A stretch of 64,000 nt of DNA from Streptomyces sp. CNQ-509. Lineage in GTDB: Bacteria > Actinomycetota > Actinomycetes > Streptomycetales > Streptomycetaceae. The notes beneath the pieces were generated by a model, which saw only the letters and a list, made by a program, of their open reading frames with translations, was not told the DNA's origin and did not search any database. Of the stretch, positions 26,207 through 34,138 are shown piece by piece (position 1 is the stretch's first letter; the number at the start of each line of letters is the position of its first letter). The stretch lies in the NCBI RefSeq assembly GCF_001011035.1, contig NZ_CP011492.1:1991501-2055500 (forward strand). The letters run 5' to 3'. The position numbers and the translations under genes were made by a program.

Positions 26207-27466
26207 TCAGTTGCTCTGGAGTCCGTTCAACTGACCGGCGAGGTCCTTCAGCGCGTCCGCTGAACTCTTCTCCCCCTGAAGTGCCTTGTAGATCTCCTGC
26301 TGGATGCTGAGGCTGGCGTCGTTGTATGCGGGTACCTGCGGGCGGGGACGGGCCTGGCTCAGGCCCTGCTGCAGAGCGGGCAGGTAGGGGAACTCCGTGG
26401 CGAGCGCCTCGTCCGTGTAGAGGTCCATCAGCACGGGCGGGTTGGACAGGTCCGTGACCTGCACGCGCTGGGCCTCGGGGCTCTCCATGAAGGCCATGAA
26501 GTCGAGGACCGACTCCTTGTGCTTGGAGTAGCTGCTGAGCCCCAGGTTGAAACCGCCGAGGGTGGATGCCCCGGCGCCGTCGGCGCCGGGCAGCGGTGCC
26601 ACTCCGACCTTCCCCGCGATCTTCGTGTCCGAGCCCGCGGCGTTGGCGAGGCCGTACACGTAGGGCCAGTTGCGCAGGTAGAGGAGGTCGCCTCTCTGGA
26701 AGGCGCGGCGGCCGTCCTCCTCCTGGTAGGTGATGGCCTCCTTGGGGATGTATCCGGTGCGGAAGCCATCGACGAGGAAGTCGATGCCCTCCTTGGCCTC
26801 GGGGCTGTCCACGGTCACCTGACCGTCGGGCCCGTAGACGGAACCCCCGGCCGAGTTGATGGCCTCGGTCGCGTTGACGGTCAGGCCCTCGTACTGGGCG
26901 AACTGACCGGCGTAGCAGTCCATCCGCTGCCGCTCGGCGATCTCACAGCCGTCGATCAGTTCCTTCCAGGTGGCCGGGGGCTTGCTCACCAGGTCCTTGC
27001 GGTAGAAGAGCAGCGCGCCGCTCGACGTGAGCGGCGCTCCGTACAGGTCACCCTCGTACTTGGCGGTCTCCAGGGCGGCCGGGACGATGCCGTCGGGAAG
27101 AACCTGGGGATCCAGCTTCTCTATCCATCCCCGGGCGGCGAACTCCGCCGTCCAGATCACGTCCATGGCCACCACGTCGAAGCGATCGCTCTTCGCCTGG
27201 AAGTTCTGTGCCATCGCGGCCCGCTGCTCGTCGGCGGACTCGGGCAGTTCGATCAAGGTCACCTTCTCGTCGGGGTGGCGCTTGTTCCAGACGTCGAGGA
27301 TCTCGCTCGTCAACTTCCCGGTGGTGTCCTTGTGCATGGCGAGGGTGAACGGCCCACGCCCGTCGGCGCTCCCCTCTTCGCCGGGGGTACTGCCGGCGCA
27401 GCCGGCCCCGAGAAGCGTGACCGTGGTGGTGAGCACGGCTGTGGCAACGGTTCCGCGCTTTCTCAT
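26207..27466 (-). CDS. Sugar ABC transporter substrate-binding lipoprotein (second ABC operon)
   Basis: The 419-residue protein begins MRKRGTVATA, with a lipobox LGAGC (Cys 23) and an SBP_bac_1 fold: VTLIELPESADEQRAAMAQNF, DVVAMDVIWTAEFA and a late SPEAQRVQV segment. It resembles trehalose/maltose-type binding proteins (LpqY/ThuE-like), which suits a locus with alpha-glucan enzymes; that substrate is an inference. The start at 27466 gives a proper signal peptide, whereas the longer in-frame extension upstream does not. Its promoter region contains an operator copy at 27642-27651. Confidence 0.9.
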   Translation of the reverse strand: MRKRGTVATAVLTTTVTLLGAGCAGSTPGEEGSADGRGPFTLAMHKDTTGKLTSEILDVWNKRHPDEKVTLIELPESADEQRAAMAQNFQAKSDRFDVVAMDVIWTAEFAARGWIEKLDPQVLPDGIVPAALETAKYEGDLYGAPLTSSGALLFYRKDLVSKPPATWKELIDGCEIAERQRMDCYAGQFAQYEGLTVNATEAINSAGGSVYGPDGQVTVDSPEAKEGIDFLVDGFRTGYIPKEAITYQEEDGRRAFQRGDLLYLRNWPYVYGLANAAGSDTKIAGKVGVAPLPGADGAGASTLGGFNLGLSSYSKHKESVLDFMAFMESPEAQRVQVTDLSNPPVLMDLYTDEALATEFPYLPALQQGLSQARPRPQVPAYNDASLSIQQEIYKALQGEKSSADALKDLAGQLNGLQSN

Positions 27467-27599
27467 TGCTCCTGCTCCTTTGTGGCGGACGGTGGCCGGA
27501 AGGCGGGTCACCGTGCGAGGGGGGCGGCTTCCCGCTGGTTCGGGGCGCCTGAGGGACTGACGAGGGGAGACTCCGGGGCGGCTCGGCCGGCTGGGCTGG

Positions 27600-28121
27600 T
27601 CAGCAGTTTCGGGAGAGAGCCGGGAAGTCCGAGAGTTGCTGTGAACGTTCAAGTACCGAATGGCCGCCGAACATGGCCCGCCAGTTGTTGGGCGGCAGTT
27701 CGCCGCCGGTCCCGCGGCCACCCGCGAAGTGGAACCGCTTCCGGGCCGCGCTGCCGGGCTCGGCCCCCAGGGCCTCGCGGAACCGCGGGTGCTGCGCCGA
27801 GCAGTGGTGGGGAACCACGTCGAGGATGACCTTGAACCCCAGGGAGTGCGCATCGGCAAGCAACCCGTCGAAGTCGTGCAGGCCGCCGAAGAGCGGGTCG
27901 CTCGCGCAGTAGTCGGCCACGTCGTGGCCGTGGTCGTGCTGAGGAGAGGGGGAGCAGGGACTCAGCCACAGCCCGTCGACGCCGAGCGTGGCCAGGTAGG
28001 GCAGTCCGGTCCGGGCACCTCGGAGGTCACCCACGCCATCACCGTCGCTGTCCAGGAAGCTGCGCAGATAGACCTGGTACATCACGGCGTCGCGCCACCA
28101 CGGCACGGAGGGAGTCGCCAT
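27600..28121 (-). pseudogene. Truncated GH13 alpha-glucosidase (oligo-1,6-glucosidase type)
   Basis: The frame encodes the first 150 or so residues of a GH13 alpha-glucosidase: WWRDAVMYQVYLRSF, DSDGDGVGDLRG, DGLWLSPCSPSPQ, then GFKVILDVVPHHCS (conserved region I) and PPNNWRAMFGGH. Family members run to about 530-560 residues. Homology stops abruptly after FGGH, followed by about 18 unrelated residues and a TGA. The regions carrying the nucleophile Asp, the acid/base Glu and the last Asp are missing, so it cannot be an active hydrolase. The break falls right beside the ABC-operon operator, as if a deletion joined this gene's 5' part to the next promoter. The start codon and upstream operator remain intact. 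Confidence 0.82.
27642..27651. promoter_or_regulatory. LacI-type operator copy 2 (ABC-operon promoter)
   Basis: TGAACGTTCA is a perfect 10-bp palindrome, extended on the minus strand to CTTGAACGTTCACAG. It lies about 176 bases upstream of the binding-protein start and inside the 3' end of the broken GH13 frame. Confidence 0.55.
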
Positions 28122-28275
28122 CGGACAGGGACCTTTCGGGCAGTCGGCATCGGCCAGTGGGCGTCGGGCCCGGTCGGCTCCGCAACCACGGAGGTGCGGG
28201 GCGGGCCCGCTCCCGGCGGTCATCCGCTGGTCCGCGCGGACAGCGTGACGCCGGGGAAGGGTGCAGCGGCTCAAC

Positions 28276-28289
28276 TTTGATCGTTCAAA
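28276..28289. promoter_or_regulatory. LacI-type operator copy 3 (GH13 promoter)
   Basis: TTTGATCGTTCAAA is a 14-bp palindrome with one mismatched pair, about 155 bases upstream of the GH13 start. It is the longest symmetric copy in the set. Confidence 0.6.
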
Positions 28290-28456
28290 TTGAGGGGATC
28301 GAAGCACCGCCCGGTACCTGTGTCAAGGGATCGCGCACGGAGAGCCTTCGAGGCGGGTCGCTGAAGGGAAAATCCCTGGACACCGGCCTCTCTCCGGTTT
28401 CGAGCCTTCACCGTTGACTCGGCCCAGCAGGTGTGCGACTATCTGAGCCAGCTGTA

Positions 28457-28471
28457 TTTGATCGATCGAAA
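28457..28471. promoter_or_regulatory. LacI-type operator copy 4 (LacI gene promoter)
   Basis: TTTGATCGATCGAAA, 80 bases upstream of the LacI start, shares the TTTGATCG half-site with copy 3 and suggests autoregulation. Confidence 0.5.
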
Positions 28472-28550
28472 CGCAAGGCTGACAGGGATCCCGTCCAGGT
28501 CCCGGGCGGCGCCTTGACCACCGACCTGCGTAAGAGAGTCCAACGGCGAC

Positions 28551-29588
28551 ATGACGAGGCAGCGGCGTTCCGGGGGCCCCACCATCCTGGAGGTGGCACG
28601 CGCGGCCCAGGTGTCGCGGCAGACGGTCTCCAACGCCCTCAACGCCCCCGACCGGGTCCGCCCCGACACCCTGAGGCACGTCCTCGCCGTCGTCGACCGA
28701 CTCGGGTACCAGCCCAACCGCATGGCCAGGTCGCTGCGCACACGCAGCACGCGCCAGATCGGCTACCGCCTCGACCCCGACCGTTCCGGCACCGCCAGCG
28801 TCCTCCAGGACCGCTTCCTGCACGCCCTCACCACCGCCGCCGAATCCGCCGACTACCTCCTGCTCCTGTTCAGCGCAGGGCGCACCAGCGACGAGTTCAC
28901 CCGCTACGCCGACATGCTCCGCACCGGCAGCGTCGACGGCTTCGTGCTCTCCGGTATCGACCCGGGAGATCCCCGCCCCGGTTGGCTCGCCGAGCGCCGG
29001 GCCCCCTTCGTCTGCTTCGGAACTCCCGACCCCGGCGGCTCGGCCGAGGACCTCCTCACGGTCGATGTGGACAACGTTCATGGCGGCGAGATGGCCGTGG
29101 ACCACCTCGTGGAGCGCGGGCACCGAAACATCGCCTTCCTCGGCTGGCCCCCCACCTCCGGGCCCGGAGAGAAGAGGATGCAGGGATGGCAGCGCGCCAT
29201 GCGGAGGCACGGCCTCGCTCCTGACCGGTGCGTGCGAGCTCTGGACACGGTGTCGGACAGCACCCGCGCGGCCCTGCATCTCCTCGACGCGAGTCCGGCA
29301 CCCACAGCAGTCGTGGCGGCGAGCGACACATTCGCGATGGGGTGCTACGTGGCGGCCCGGCAGCGAGGACTGGACATCGGCCGTGACCTCGCCGTGGTGG
29401 GCTCCGACGACTCTCCGACCGCCGCCGTGGTCAGTCCGGCTCTGACCAGCGTCCGTCAACCGCTCGACGAGATCGGTCGCACAGTCATGCGTCTGCTCGT
29501 CGGCCGGCTCCAGAATCAACCGCCCACAGACACCCACGTGCTCCTGGAACCGCAGCTCGTCGTCCGCGAAAGCACCGGCCAGGTCTGA
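28551..29588 (+). CDS. LacI-family sugar-responsive repressor
   Basis: The 345-residue protein has a LacI DNA-binding head (TILEVARAAQVSRQTVSNALN, about residues 11-31, with hinge helix RMARSLRT near 63) and a periplasmic-binding-protein-like sensor domain (about 70-340: DGFVLSGID, VDNVHGGEMAVDHLVERGHRNIAFLG, and late LAVVGSDDSPTAAV). It is divergent from the GH13 remnant and adjacent to the ABC/debranching operon. The four palindromes in the locus have the size and symmetry expected for a LacI-family operator, so it probably controls all of them. The inducer is likely a sugar imported by the neighbouring system. Confidence 0.92.
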   Translation: MTRQRRSGGPTILEVARAAQVSRQTVSNALNAPDRVRPDTLRHVLAVVDRLGYQPNRMARSLRTRSTRQIGYRLDPDRSGTASVLQDRFLHALTTAAESADYLLLLFSAGRTSDEFTRYADMLRTGSVDGFVLSGIDPGDPRPGWLAERRAPFVCFGTPDPGGSAEDLLTVDVDNVHGGEMAVDHLVERGHRNIAFLGWPPTSGPGEKRMQGWQRAMRRHGLAPDRCVRALDTVSDSTRAALHLLDASPAPTAVVAASDTFAMGCYVAARQRGLDIGRDLAVVGSDDSPTAAVVSPALTSVRQPLDEIGRTVMRLLVGRLQNQPPTDTHVLLEPQLVVRESTGQV

Positions 29589-30090
29589 TCCACGACGCCG
29601 TGGCCGTCGTCGCGGGTGGGTGCACACACGCGGGAAGAAGCACCGGCGTCGTGCGCCTCCTCGACTCGTACGTCACCCTCGCGGCCGCGGGGATGGGGCG
29701 CCCCGGGTCGGCACCCGGCGGAACTCGGCCGCTCCGTGGTCATCGAGGTCGACAGCGCCCGCGCCGTCTCCGCCCCGAAGCCGTGCACGTCGCCGCTCCT
29801 CTCGGAGAGGGCGTGGGGTGGGTGAGCCGGCACAACCGGGGCTCGGCCCAGGCGAGTAGCGAGAGGCCCGCCGGCACGGTCCTGGTGATCCTGCCGGCCC
29901 TCGCCGCTTTTCTCTTCCTCCGGCGCCACTCCTGCCACGGGTTCATGAGGGGCGAACTGAAGTGTCGTCGTTGCCGATGAGTTCCGGCGGTGCGCGCAGT
30001 CCACAACCACGACGGCAGCACGGACTTGCGGACACAATCTGACCGCAACGCTCCGTACCGTCGGGGACGGGTTCGACCACCGGAGGGGAC
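29589..30090. other. Gene-free stretch after the LacI gene
   Basis: These 502 bases lie between two plus-strand genes. Several open frames up to about 130 codons exist on both strands, but none shows a recognisable family, a good ribosome site or consistent codon use. I see no clear hairpin. It may be decayed sequence. Confidence 0.5.
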
Positions 30091-31062
30091 ATGAACGGCA
30101 TGAACGGCCTCGCGGCAGCACTGGTCCTGGCTATCGCGTCCGCCGCCGCGTACGCGGGGGCCGCCGTGCTCCAGGAGCGGGTCGCGGGGGCGGGCCGGGA
30201 GACGGACGCGGGGGTGTGGGCGGCGCTCGGGCGCGGCTCGTGGTGGCTGTCGGTCGGGCTGAACGTCGCGGGCGCGGCGCTGCACGTGCTCGCGCTGCGG
30301 TACGGGCCGCTGACCCTGATACAGCCGCTGGGCGCCCTGACGCTGGTCCTCGCGCTGCCGCTGCAGGCGGCGGTCAGCGGGCGGGCGGTCGGCGCGGTCC
30401 GGTGGCGGGGCGCGGCGCTGACGCTGGCGGGTCTTGCGGGGGTGCTGCTGCTGGTGCGCGGAGGCGGGCGGATCGAGGTGCTCACCCCGGCGCAGGTCCT
30501 CGGCACGGTCGCGGCCACCGCGGCGGCGCTGGCGGCGCTGGCCGCGGCGGCGCGCCGGGCGGGGCCGCGGGCCGCGGGGATCGCGTACGCCACGGCCGCG
30601 GGCGTCGCCTTCGGCGCGGGCTCGGTGCTGACCCAGACGGTCGCGGTACGCCCAGGACCGGACGCCTTCACGGTGCTGACGGGGCTCGCGGTGGCGGCAC
30701 TGGCCCCCGCGGGGCTGATGCTCTCGCAGGCGGCCTACCGCGACGGGCTGGGCGCGCCCCTGGCCACGGTGACCCTGGTCAACCCCGCGGTCTGCGCGGC
30801 GGTGGGCCTGACGCTGCTCGGCGAGCAACTGACCGGCGGCGCGGTGGGGGTGGCGGCCGCCCTGACGGCGACGGCCCTGGCCACCCACGGCGTGGTCCTG
30901 CTCTCCCGCCCCGGCGAGACGGCGGCCCGGACTCCGGCGGCAGCGGAGCACCGCGCCCCGGCGGCGCTGCCGCGTCCGGCCGCCAAGGCGGCGGACCGGG
31001 CCCCCGGTTGGGCACGGCGCCCCGCCGCCCGCCCGGCCGAAACCTTCGGCCTGGCCCGCTGA
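30091..31062 (+). CDS. DMT/EamA-family transporter
   Basis: The 323-residue protein has about nine or ten membrane spans in two related halves, with the early segment YAGAAVLQERVA and LRYGPLTLIQPLGAL near residue 72, and TVTLVNPAVCAAVGLTLLGEQL in the second half. This is the drug/metabolite transporter pattern in which Pro and Glu residues mark the end of each half. Substrate is unknown. A basic Pro/Ala-rich tail of about 40 residues follows the last span. The start MNGMNG follows a GGAGGGGAC ribosome site. It converges with the oxidoreductase, with only 19 bases between stops. Confidence 0.8.
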   Translation: MNGMNGLAAALVLAIASAAAYAGAAVLQERVAGAGRETDAGVWAALGRGSWWLSVGLNVAGAALHVLALRYGPLTLIQPLGALTLVLALPLQAAVSGRAVGAVRWRGAALTLAGLAGVLLLVRGGGRIEVLTPAQVLGTVAATAAALAALAAAARRAGPRAAGIAYATAAGVAFGAGSVLTQTVAVRPGPDAFTVLTGLAVAALAPAGLMLSQAAYRDGLGAPLATVTLVNPAVCAAVGLTLLGEQLTGGAVGVAAALTATALATHGVVLLSRPGETAARTPAAAEHRAPAALPRPAAKAADRAPGWARRPAARPAETFGLAR

Positions 31063-31081
31063 CCGCCGTCCGGATCCCCCC

Positions 31082-32002
31082 TCAGTCCGCCACCAGGACG
31101 ATCTTCCCCCGCAAGTGGCCCCCCTCGCTCGCCCGGTGGGCGTCCGGGGCCTCCGTGAGGGGCAGGGCGCGCCACACCGGCAGGTGCAGGCGGCCGTCGC
31201 GGTACAGCGCCAGGGCGCGCTCGATCCCCGGCACGTACTGGTCCTCGCCGTCCGACTGGCGTGAGAACCGTACGCCCAGAGTCTGCGCGCCCGCCGCGTC
31301 CGCGATCGTCAGGACCCGGGCAGGACCGCCGGCCAGGTCCACCGACTCCGGCAGCACGCCGCGGCCCGCGACGTCCAGGACCGCGTCGACGTCCGGGGCC
31401 AGTTCCCGTACCCGCGCGCCCGCGCCCTCCCCGTACGCGACCGGTTCCGCGCCCAGCGAGCGCAGGTAGTCGTGGTTCGCGGGGCTCGCGGTGCCGATGA
31501 CCCGTACCCCCGCCGAGACCGCGAACTGCACCGCCAGGCTGCCCACCCCGCCCGCCGCGCCGTGCACGAGCAGCGTGTCGTCCTTCGCCACGCGGAGCGC
31601 CGTCAGCGTGCGGTACGCGGTCTCCGCCGCCACCGGCAGCCCGCCCGCCAGCTCCCACGGCAGCCCCGGCGGCTTGGCGACCAGCCGGTCCGCGCGTGCC
31701 AGCGTCTGCACCGCGTATCCCGCGGTCACCGGCCCCAGCACCTCGTCGCCCACCCGCCACGGCCCCGCGTCCTCGCCCACGGACTCGACGACGCCCGCGG
31801 CCTCCAGCCCCAGGACGTACGGGAACGCCGGCGTCCTGACCGACGCCATCCGCCCGCCGCGCAGCTTCCAGTCCAGCGGGTTGACCCCCGCGCAGCGGAC
31901 GCGCACACGCACCTCGCCGGCGGCCGGCGCCGGCACCTCGACGTCGAGGGGACGCAGCACCTCGGGGCCGCCGTACTCGGAGAATCCCATGGCGAACACC
32001 AC
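31082..32002 (-). CDS. NADP-dependent quinone oxidoreductase-like (zinc-less MDR family)
   Basis: The 306-residue protein has the medium-chain dehydrogenase fold: GroES-like N-terminal part (VRCAGVNPLDWKLRGG, VLGLEAAGVVESVGEDAG) and a nucleotide-binding part with HGAAGGVGSLAVQFA. There is no structural zinc Cys cluster, as in quinone oxidoreductases. It should reduce quinones or enones with NADPH in the cytoplasm. The frame opens at GTG (32002); an ATG four codons later (31990) is equally plausible. It lies alone. Confidence 0.85.
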   Translation of the reverse strand: MVFAMGFSEYGGPEVLRPLDVEVPAPAAGEVRVRVRCAGVNPLDWKLRGGRMASVRTPAFPYVLGLEAAGVVESVGEDAGPWRVGDEVLGPVTAGYAVQTLARADRLVAKPPGLPWELAGGLPVAAETAYRTLTALRVAKDDTLLVHGAAGGVGSLAVQFAVSAGVRVIGTASPANHDYLRSLGAEPVAYGEGAGARVRELAPDVDAVLDVAGRGVLPESVDLAGGPARVLTIADAAGAQTLGVRFSRQSDGEDQYVPGIERALALYRDGRLHLPVWRALPLTEAPDAHRASEGGHLRGKIVLVAD

Positions 32003-32144
32003 GGGCCATCACCTTCCTTCGGGACCGTGGACACCGAACGGACCGACTATCCCACCGAGGTACGGGCACCGGTGCGCTTTCGATCCCGTGGCGAACAGGC
32101 GTTTCGGCCCCGGCGGCCGTTGGTACACCCCCCGGAACGCCTGA

Positions 32145-32172
32145 TGGGGGGCGGTGTGTCCACCGCCCCCCA
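32145..32172 (-). terminator. Terminator of the ThuA/DUF1080 operon
   Basis: A perfect 12-bp stem (TGGGGGGCGGTG with 32161-32172) with a 4-base loop starts 35 bases after the DUF1080 stop codon on the minus strand. Confidence 0.75.
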
Positions 32173-32206
32173 CCGGGACCCGATCCGGCTCAGCCGACCG
32201 TATACG

Positions 32207-34138
32207 TCACAGCGGCTTGATCCGGATGTCGCGGAACGAGACCACGTCCGTCGTGCCGTGCACCTGGAGGCCGATGTACCCCTTCGCGTGCTGGCGGCCG
32301 TCCGTGCCCGGGTCGTCGCCGCGCGGCGGCGAGAAGAGCTGCCCCGGGGAGTTCTCGAACTCGTTGAGGAGCACGCCGTTGCGGTAGATCGAGTACTTCT
32401 GGCCCACCACCCGGATCTCGTAGTCGTTCCACGTGCCCTTGGGCACCACCCCGGCCGAGCCGTGGTCGACCCTGTCGAAGCCGTAGACCGAGCCGGTCTT
32501 GTACTGGTCGCCGGCCTCCGAGTCGAAGACCTGCACCTCGTGGCCGTACTTGATCGCCACCCACTCGGGCCGCGACTCGTCCGGGTGGTCGCGCACGTCC
32601 GGGAAGCGGACGAAGACGCCGGAGTTGGCGCGCCCGGTGCCCGGCGCGTCGTCGCGCCACTGGAGCTTGAGCGAGAAGTCGCCGTACTGGGCCTGCGGGT
32701 ACCACAGCATGCCCATCCCGTCGACGGTCGTCCCGCTCGTCATCGAGCCGTCCTCGTTGAGGTTGAAGCTGCCGCCGCCGACCTGCTGCCACTTGGAGAA
32801 GGAGTTCTCGGTGCCGGTGAAGATCGGCGTGTAGCCGTCGTTCTGGCCCGGCTTGCCGATCCCCGACTCCCTGGCCGTGTCGCGGATGATCTGGCGCTCC
32901 TCGCCGTTGATCACGGCGTCCGCGTACAGCTCGTCGGTGACGTCCCGGACGTGGTCCAGGAACGCCTTCTGCTTCGGCCACGCCTTCTCGTCCTCGATCA
33001 CCTCGTTGATCGTGCAGCCGTTCGCGGTGACGCGGTTGGGCACGTGGGTGTCGTACTGGCCGATGAAGACGATCGGACGGGAGTCCAGCTCCGGGCAGTC
33101 CGGGTCGGGGTTGGGGTACTTCTCGACGATCGTGAAGGTGACCGTCCCGACCTCGGAGGAGTTGCCCGCCTTGTCGGTGGCCCGGTAGCTGACCGTGTGC
33201 TCGCCGACGGTCATGACGTGCAGCATCTCGGTGTATCTCTGGAAGGCGCTGCCGCCCACCGAGTACTCGACCCGGTCCAGGCCGGAGCCGCCGGTGTCGG
33301 CCCCGTTGAGTGTGACCATGGCCATGTCCAGGTACGCGCCGTCCCCGTTCCGCTCACCGCTGACCGTGGCGGTGACCGTGGGCGGCGTCGTGTCGTTCGC
33401 CTCGGTGACCGTGAAGGTCACCGACTTCTCCTCGCTGGTGTTGCCCGCCTTGTCGGTCGCGCGGTATCTGACGGTGTGCTCGCCCGGGGTGTTGACCACG
33501 ACGGGCGCCTCGTACGCGGTCCAGTCCGTGGCCCCGTCCAGGGCGTAGTCGACGCGGTCGACCCCCGACATGTCGTCGGTGGCGGACAGCTCGACCGTCG
33601 CGCTGCCCAGGTACGCGCCGTTCGCGTCCTGCTCGCCCTTGACCTCCGCGGCAGTCTCGGGCGCCGTGGTGTCCTCGCCGCCGCCGTCGGTGACGATCAG
33701 CTCGCCGGCCATCGAGCCGTGGCCGGGGATCGCGCAGAAGTAGCGGTACTTGCCCGGCGAGAGGTTGACCGTCGCCTGCCACTTGCCGTTGTTCTCGTCG
33801 TTCGGGGACGCCTGGAGGTTGAGGCTGACGTCCTTGTTGTAGCCGTCGCTGAACGTGTCGAACGTCAGCGTGTGCACCATGCCGGTGGTGTTGCCGGTGG
33901 CGGCGCTGTTCTCGAAGACGATGGTCGTCTCCCCCGCCACCGCCGTGGTGGGGGCGGAGGTGTACTCGGTGATGCTGTCACCCGCGGTCCAGGTCAGCGT
34001 CTGCGCCGCCCGGGCCTCGTCGGGCGCCGCCGCGCCCGCGGTGGGCAGGCCGCCCGGCGCGAGCAGCGCCAGGCAGACCGCCACCAGAATGATCAGCGCC
34101 CGCCGCAGTCCGCCCGCGGTCAGAGCTCCGGATCTCAT
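32207..34138 (-). CDS. Secreted cupredoxin - OmpL47 repeat - DUF1080 protein
   Basis: This 643-residue secreted protein has a signal peptide (to about 37, PTAGAAAPDE), then a cupredoxin-like domain (about 45-150; MVHTLTFD and CAIPGHGSMAG supply His, Cys, His and Met copper ligands). Two OmpL47/chitobiase-like immunoglobulin repeats follow, each with GEHTVRYRATDKAGN or a near copy. The C-terminal DUF1080 domain (about 430-640) is a concanavalin-like fold of the 3-keto-disaccharide hydrolase group. The ATG at 34138 has an AAGGGAG site and overlaps the upstream gene by four bases. Together they suggest an extracellular carbohydrate-oxidising and -cleaving pair with a copper centre; the reaction is inferred. 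Confidence 0.85.
   Translation of the reverse strand: MRSGALTAGGLRRALIILVAVCLALLAPGGLPTAGAAAPDEARAAQTLTWTAGDSITEYTSAPTTAVAGETTIVFENSAATGNTTGMVHTLTFDTFSDGYNKDVSLNLQASPNDENNGKWQATVNLSPGKYRYFCAIPGHGSMAGELIVTDGGGEDTTAPETAAEVKGEQDANGAYLGSATVELSATDDMSGVDRVDYALDGATDWTAYEAPVVVNTPGEHTVRYRATDKAGNTSEEKSVTFTVTEANDTTPPTVTATVSGERNGDGAYLDMAMVTLNGADTGGSGLDRVEYSVGGSAFQRYTEMLHVMTVGEHTVSYRATDKAGNSSEVGTVTFTIVEKYPNPDPDCPELDSRPIVFIGQYDTHVPNRVTANGCTINEVIEDEKAWPKQKAFLDHVRDVTDELYADAVINGEERQIIRDTARESGIGKPGQNDGYTPIFTGTENSFSKWQQVGGGSFNLNEDGSMTSGTTVDGMGMLWYPQAQYGDFSLKLQWRDDAPGTGRANSGVFVRFPDVRDHPDESRPEWVAIKYGHEVQVFDSEAGDQYKTGSVYGFDRVDHGSAGVVPKGTWNDYEIRVVGQKYSIYRNGVLLNEFENSPGQLFSPPRGDDPGTDGRQHAKGYIGLQVHGTTDVVSFRDIRIKPL

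Larger units (their letters stand above)
28122..28550. other. Divergent control region between GH13 remnant and LacI gene
   Basis: This 429-base gene-free stretch separates the truncated GH13 gene (minus) from the LacI gene (plus). It contains two copies of the locus palindrome, at 28276-28289 and 28457-28471, one near each promoter. No small gene with a ribosome site is visible. Confidence 0.6.

Noticed and set aside
29600..29980. A 126-codon plus-strand frame in the gap after the LacI gene.
   Set aside because: No recognisable family, poor codon pattern, no ribosome site.
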